From contig OX579636.1 in assembly GCA_951230915.1 (NCBI GenBank), forward strand, positions 32,733,567 through 32,797,566: a stretch of 64,000 nucleotides of DNA. The letters run 5' to 3'. Made by a program: the position numbers and the translations under genes. Positions 60,466 through 64,000 of this stretch are shown in pieces (position 1 is the stretch's first letter; each line of letters opens with the position of its first letter). The notes below the pieces were generated by a model. That model saw nothing but the letters and a program-made list of their open reading frames with translations. It had not been told where the DNA came from and ran no database searches. The stretch is from Antitrichia curtipendula (Eukaryota; Streptophyta; Bryopsida; Hypnales; Leucodontaceae).

Positions 60466-61707
60466 GTGAACTCGTTGCCTACTTTGTCTTCAGAGAGCGA
60501 CAAAGATGTTGCAACACATCAGCACAATGATGATATCCTCCCCCATGAGGACAACAATGATAGCAACGCCCCTCCAGGAAATAATGGCGGAAATAGAGAT
60601 GACCACATTGATGGAAATGGAGGGAATACAATGAACCGTACAACTACAAATAGAGAGGGATCTGCACATAATGGTTACAACAATCGCGGATCTAGTAGAG
60701 TGGGAAGACAATGTGAATACATTACATTTGTACCAGGGTGCTCTAGTACAAATATTGGGAGTACATCTATAGGTAGCCCTATTGCAAGAAGTTAGAGGAA
60801 CGTTGATGTTTCAAGGCGTTTTCACCTAGAACGTGTGGAAGATGAGATTCTTAAAAGACACCTTCCTACCAACACACCTTGTCGTGCCTTGGTTCCAGTT
60901 GTTAGCCAAGGATAAGGGACATCTGCACACTGTTCCACCCCCCTACGTATCCAAATTAGAAACCCAATGGACATTTTTAATTTTGAACAAAGATTAGGTC
61001 ATGTAGGGAATGTTGATGCAGCAGTGGGTAATGCTTTCCATGCTGCTATGGATACAGTAGGTCCTCTAGGAAATGCTAGTCAAATACTAGATAATGCCTT
61101 CAATGCTTCTACAGGTGGTAGACCCCTCCAACCTCCTTGTCATCATGACATGGATCAGTATAGGTTACAACATCGTGGTTCTCATGGAGGAAGAAACACA
61201 AGTAGAGCGTTGTCATTGAGAGCGCCAAAACGTCCTTTGTGGGGAATTGGAGTACTACATCCTTGCAAGGATATAGAGCTGTTTGTACAAACATACACTC
61301 CAGGTCCCACCCTATCAATTTCAACATATGTTGGGCCTACAAATCAAAGGGGTCCAACAATAAATTCAAATGCAAAGGATTCTGTTGCAAAGCGACATAA
61401 GCAGATAGAGAATAGATTAGATAGACATGGAATCCAGGTTACGGAGCTTAGGAATGAAAATTCAGAAATCGAGGGCGAGCGAACAACATACCATGGCGAT
61501 GAAGAAGTACTTGGAAGTAAAAGTGATGCATACGACAATAAAGACGACAAGTTTGATCGTGATTGCAATGAGGCTCTAGAAGATGCGAATATCTGTATTC
61601 AAGAGGCTCATGTGGTAGGGCCTTCTACCCAAGAGCGTTGTAAATCAAGTCGCTTGAATAATGTAGGTGCAATTGCACTAGGTGATGAAGACAATTTCAG
61701 CACTTAA
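60466..61707 (+). pseudogene. Hydrophilic open frame with two stops, probable tail of the hAT-linked gene
   Basis: A single plus-strand frame runs 414 codons from 60466 to TAA 61705-61707 and is broken only by TAG 60793 and TAA near 60913. The first part is Asn/Asp/Gly-rich (NDDILPHEDNNDSNAPPGNN), the middle contains FHLERVEDEILKRHLP, and the end has a charged helix (KRHKQIENRLDRHGIQ) and an acidic tail. No domain is recognised. Its position just after the hAT C-terminal motif suggests a downstream exon or a second product of the same element, but a separate gene is possible. Confidence 0.45.
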
Positions 61708-62059
61708 AAAAATAAATTTAGATGAAGTGCAATGCTTCTACAGATAACCATATTGCGTATTATGGAAGTATGTGTTGATTTTACTGTTATTTTGCTCTAC
61801 AATGCATAAAATCTATAAATATTTTGGATTATCATACAAAATAGTATTTGGATTCTAGCTTTCAATATGTGATGTATGTTCGATACATTGGCCAAACATA
61901 GTTGGTTCTCAGTACTTAAATTTGATGGAAGAATAAGTGTTCATCTCCAAACCATAAAGTATTTATCATCAAGTAATTTGTTCCTAAATCCTTACATAAA
62001 AAAATTCATGAATCCCTTAATCCATAATTTACTAGTTCAGTGTAGCGATGTTTTAGCCA
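61708..62059. other. AT-rich stretch, no gene seen
   Basis: No supported feature. Confidence 0.5.
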
Positions 62060-62520
62060 GATTGCGTCCGTGCTCGTACACATTAAGTTTACGCTTGAAC
62101 TACTCAGTCCGCACCCACGTTGCTTATGTTTCAATCCATCTGAGTCGTCTACGCCTAAACAACTACATCAATGTCCATAGAGATTAAACCCGTGCCCATA
62201 TGCAAAAAAATTCCGTCCCTCTAGGTCCATGCAACGTTCAGAGGTGCACCAAAACTTCTGTGCATATACATTCTAAGACCATGCCCCTTTGAGTCCACGC
62301 CCATTCACAGATGTTTCTACCTGAATTCATAAGTCCTCGCCTAGATACAAACGTATCAGCCTAAACACAGACATTTATGCTCAACAATATTTGCGCCAAG
62401 CCATAGATATGAGCGCTAAAACTCAAACATCCCTGCCTAATAGTGTTCGCTCCAAATTAAAGACGTTTCTGACCTTTTAAAGTCCATGCCCCTTGTATAT
62501 GCGCCCCAATTCTAGTGCTT
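62060..62520. repeat. Degenerate tandem repeat of 'GCCTAAACACAGACGTTT'-like units
   Basis: About 15 poorly conserved units of roughly 28-32 bp, with words such as 'cgtgcccatatg', 'catgcccctttgagtccacgcc', 'cagcctaaacacagacattt' and 'gcgctaaaactcaaacatcc'. Composition and word set differ from both flanks. Confidence 0.65.
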
Positions 62521-63531
62521 AATAATCGTCACTTAGAAATGATAAATTATGGTAATTTTATTTTTACCTACCAAAATTTCAAGGGATTCATGAATTCCAA
62601 GGGATATAGATTCAATGAGTTTCAAGGGGTACAACTTCAATAAGTTGAAGTTACTCCCAGTTCAAGCAAGGATCATCAAAATTTTGGAATAGAAGAATGA
62701 ACATTTTGTTGGATACTTCATTTATAAATTATAATGTATTGATTTACATTAATTACAATTAGAAGGAAATTGAAGAACATTTTTTTCTTTTTTAAAATTT
62801 TTTTTCAAGTTTTTATTTTATCTTTTCCAATTTTTTTCATTTTTTTTTCTAAACCCAATTTGTTTCTATTATTTTTCAATTTTTTTTTTTTTGTTATTAT
62901 ATTTTTCGTTTCTTTTTTCATTCATTTTTCCTCATTTCTATTTCAATTTTTGACCATTATGTAGAAATAGGTTCTTGTATGCTATAGCCTTTGTTTTTTC
63001 TATACATGATCACTCCATTAACTTAGGGTATAGTTGAAAGAGGTGAATGAGACTATGGTTGAATGGCTCGTGTACAAATTCCGCGAGGCCCCAAATTATG
63101 CCGTTTGCTGCTATTTTAAAACTAAGCTCCATGAGAAGAACTTGTTGAAAACACTTGCTGTAGAGGCCAAGTATTACCTACCTTTTTTCCTAAGTACTAT
63201 AAGCTATAATTATTGTAGGTGACTTATAAAGAAACTATAATACCATACGAGGTGGAATTGTAGTGACTAAAAAAAGTGCTTAACTATGCACATAAGGTTT
63301 AAAGAACTATCACATTGAAAAATGAAAATTGGAAGACCTCAACATTAATTAATTTAAATCCATGGTCATAGGATTAACGATCATAGATATCTATAACTTA
63401 CTATAAATAAATGTATTTTTTAAATTTTAATTTGAAATTTGAAATTTTTTGAGGTTTTGTTTTTTGTTTTTTTAAAGCTTTGGAGGCTCACAAGCTCCAT
63501 GCTTGTAGCTCACAAGCTCGCCACTCAAGGC
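62521..63531. other. AT-rich stretch with a T-rich tract
   Basis: 62770-62950 is almost entirely T with occasional C and A, giving a meaningless Phe-rich frame. A 62-codon frame at 63034-63222 (start MKEVNETMVEWL) has no recognised family. Nothing else is seen. Confidence 0.5.
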
Positions 63532-64000
63532 TCACACACTAGCTTCATTGCATAAACAACTTTTGCCTAAATATTTCTCTCTAACGTTTTGATTGTTTTT
63601 TCTCCTTATATACGGGTAATTTTGCATTCGCATATGCAGAATTGGTACACCAAGCCTTGGTTGATTCAACATCTTACAATAATTGTGTAACCAACAACAA
63701 GCTACTGTGATTCTAGCTGCTCTATAATTTGACAACTTTAGAATTGAAATTCTTTAAAATTCTCTATTGATTCTTCAATGTGCCAAATGCTTGTTCAATG
63801 ACGACTTTTCCAAAATTCATAGAGTTGTCAAACCTTTTCTTGTGCAAATCATTAGGTGCTTTTCAATTCTTGATCAAATATGTGCAAATAGAGTACACAA
63901 CATCTTCTATTAAATAAGGAGTATATTAGATGTTTTCAACCACTACCATTGGTTTTTGCAAAATATCTTGTCTTTTTAAACTCTCATACAAAATGGACAC
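63532..64000 (-). pseudogene. Second PIF/Harbinger transposase, C-terminal remnant running off the window
   Basis: On the minus strand, reading leftward from the window edge: YLIEDVVYSICTYLIKN (63915-63865), RFDNSMNFGKVVIEQAFGTL (63835-63775) and YRAARITVACCWLHNYCKM (63725-63665). These correspond to the GDsAYpL, catalytic-glutamate (VER/VEQAFG.LK) and ITVACC.LHNYC blocks of PIF/Harbinger transposases. Stops are frequent. The copy is far more decayed than the element at 32360 and belongs to a different lineage (VVIEQAFGTLK against TAVERVLEILK). The N-terminal part lies beyond 64000. Confidence 0.75.

Noticed and set aside
62770..62964. A Phe-rich frame that could pass as a membrane protein
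   Set aside because: It is the translation of a T-rich low-complexity tract.

Overview
This 64 kb window is nuclear DNA from a land plant with a large, transposon-filled genome. It is very AT-rich, has no dense bacterial-style gene layout, carries spliced coding remnants with GT/AG introns, and holds plant-type DNA transposons (CACTA/En-Spm, PIF/Harbinger, hAT, a Mutator-like element, MITEs). A gymnosperm, fern or other slow-turnover large genome would fit, but the species cannot be decided from the sequence. I see no clear intact single-copy host gene and recognise no rRNA, tRNA or CRISPR.

Layout. 1-6.3 kb: AT-rich non-coding DNA with a (TA)n tract. 6.3-12.3 kb: two copies of an LTR-like repeat; the first is split by a 3.3 kb insertion flanked by TTAA, which itself holds a Mutator-like element with internal tandem repeats. 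13.4-25.1 kb: a decayed minus-strand gene of the DUF7869-like family, cut in two by a 9.3 kb CACTA element (14391-23735) with matching termini and an ACT target duplication. The CACTA element carries the C-terminal part of a TNP2-type transposase gene on the minus strand and a six-exon second gene on the plus strand, but no visible TNP2 catalytic domain. 25.1-29.7 kb: several inverted and direct copies of a Cys/Gly-rich-looking 'ccgtccgac' repeat module, one interrupted by a 545 bp TA-flanked element. 30.0-31.4 kb: an array of short degenerate palindromes and a perfect-hairpin CACTA-type MITE. 32360-35788: a complete PIF/Harbinger element with TAA duplications, terminal inverted repeats, a transposase broken only by two one-base homopolymer shifts, and a convergent trihelix/SANT-like partner gene. 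36.8-49.3 kb: a second CACTA-type MITE, a family of TTAA-flanked elements with CCCCTAAAGG-like ends, a minisatellite and a long diverged inverted repeat. 50.5-52.4 kb: an unrecognised multi-exon minus-strand pseudogene. 52.7-58.3 kb: LTR-like repeats. 55.5-61.7 kb: a decayed hAT transposase (BED finger, DUF659, hAT C-terminal motif) split by one of those repeats. The window ends inside a second, badly decayed PIF/Harbinger transposase on the minus strand.

The main value of the window is its nested insertion history. Several insertions can be resolved to the base because the target duplication or an uninterrupted paralogous copy is present in the same window.
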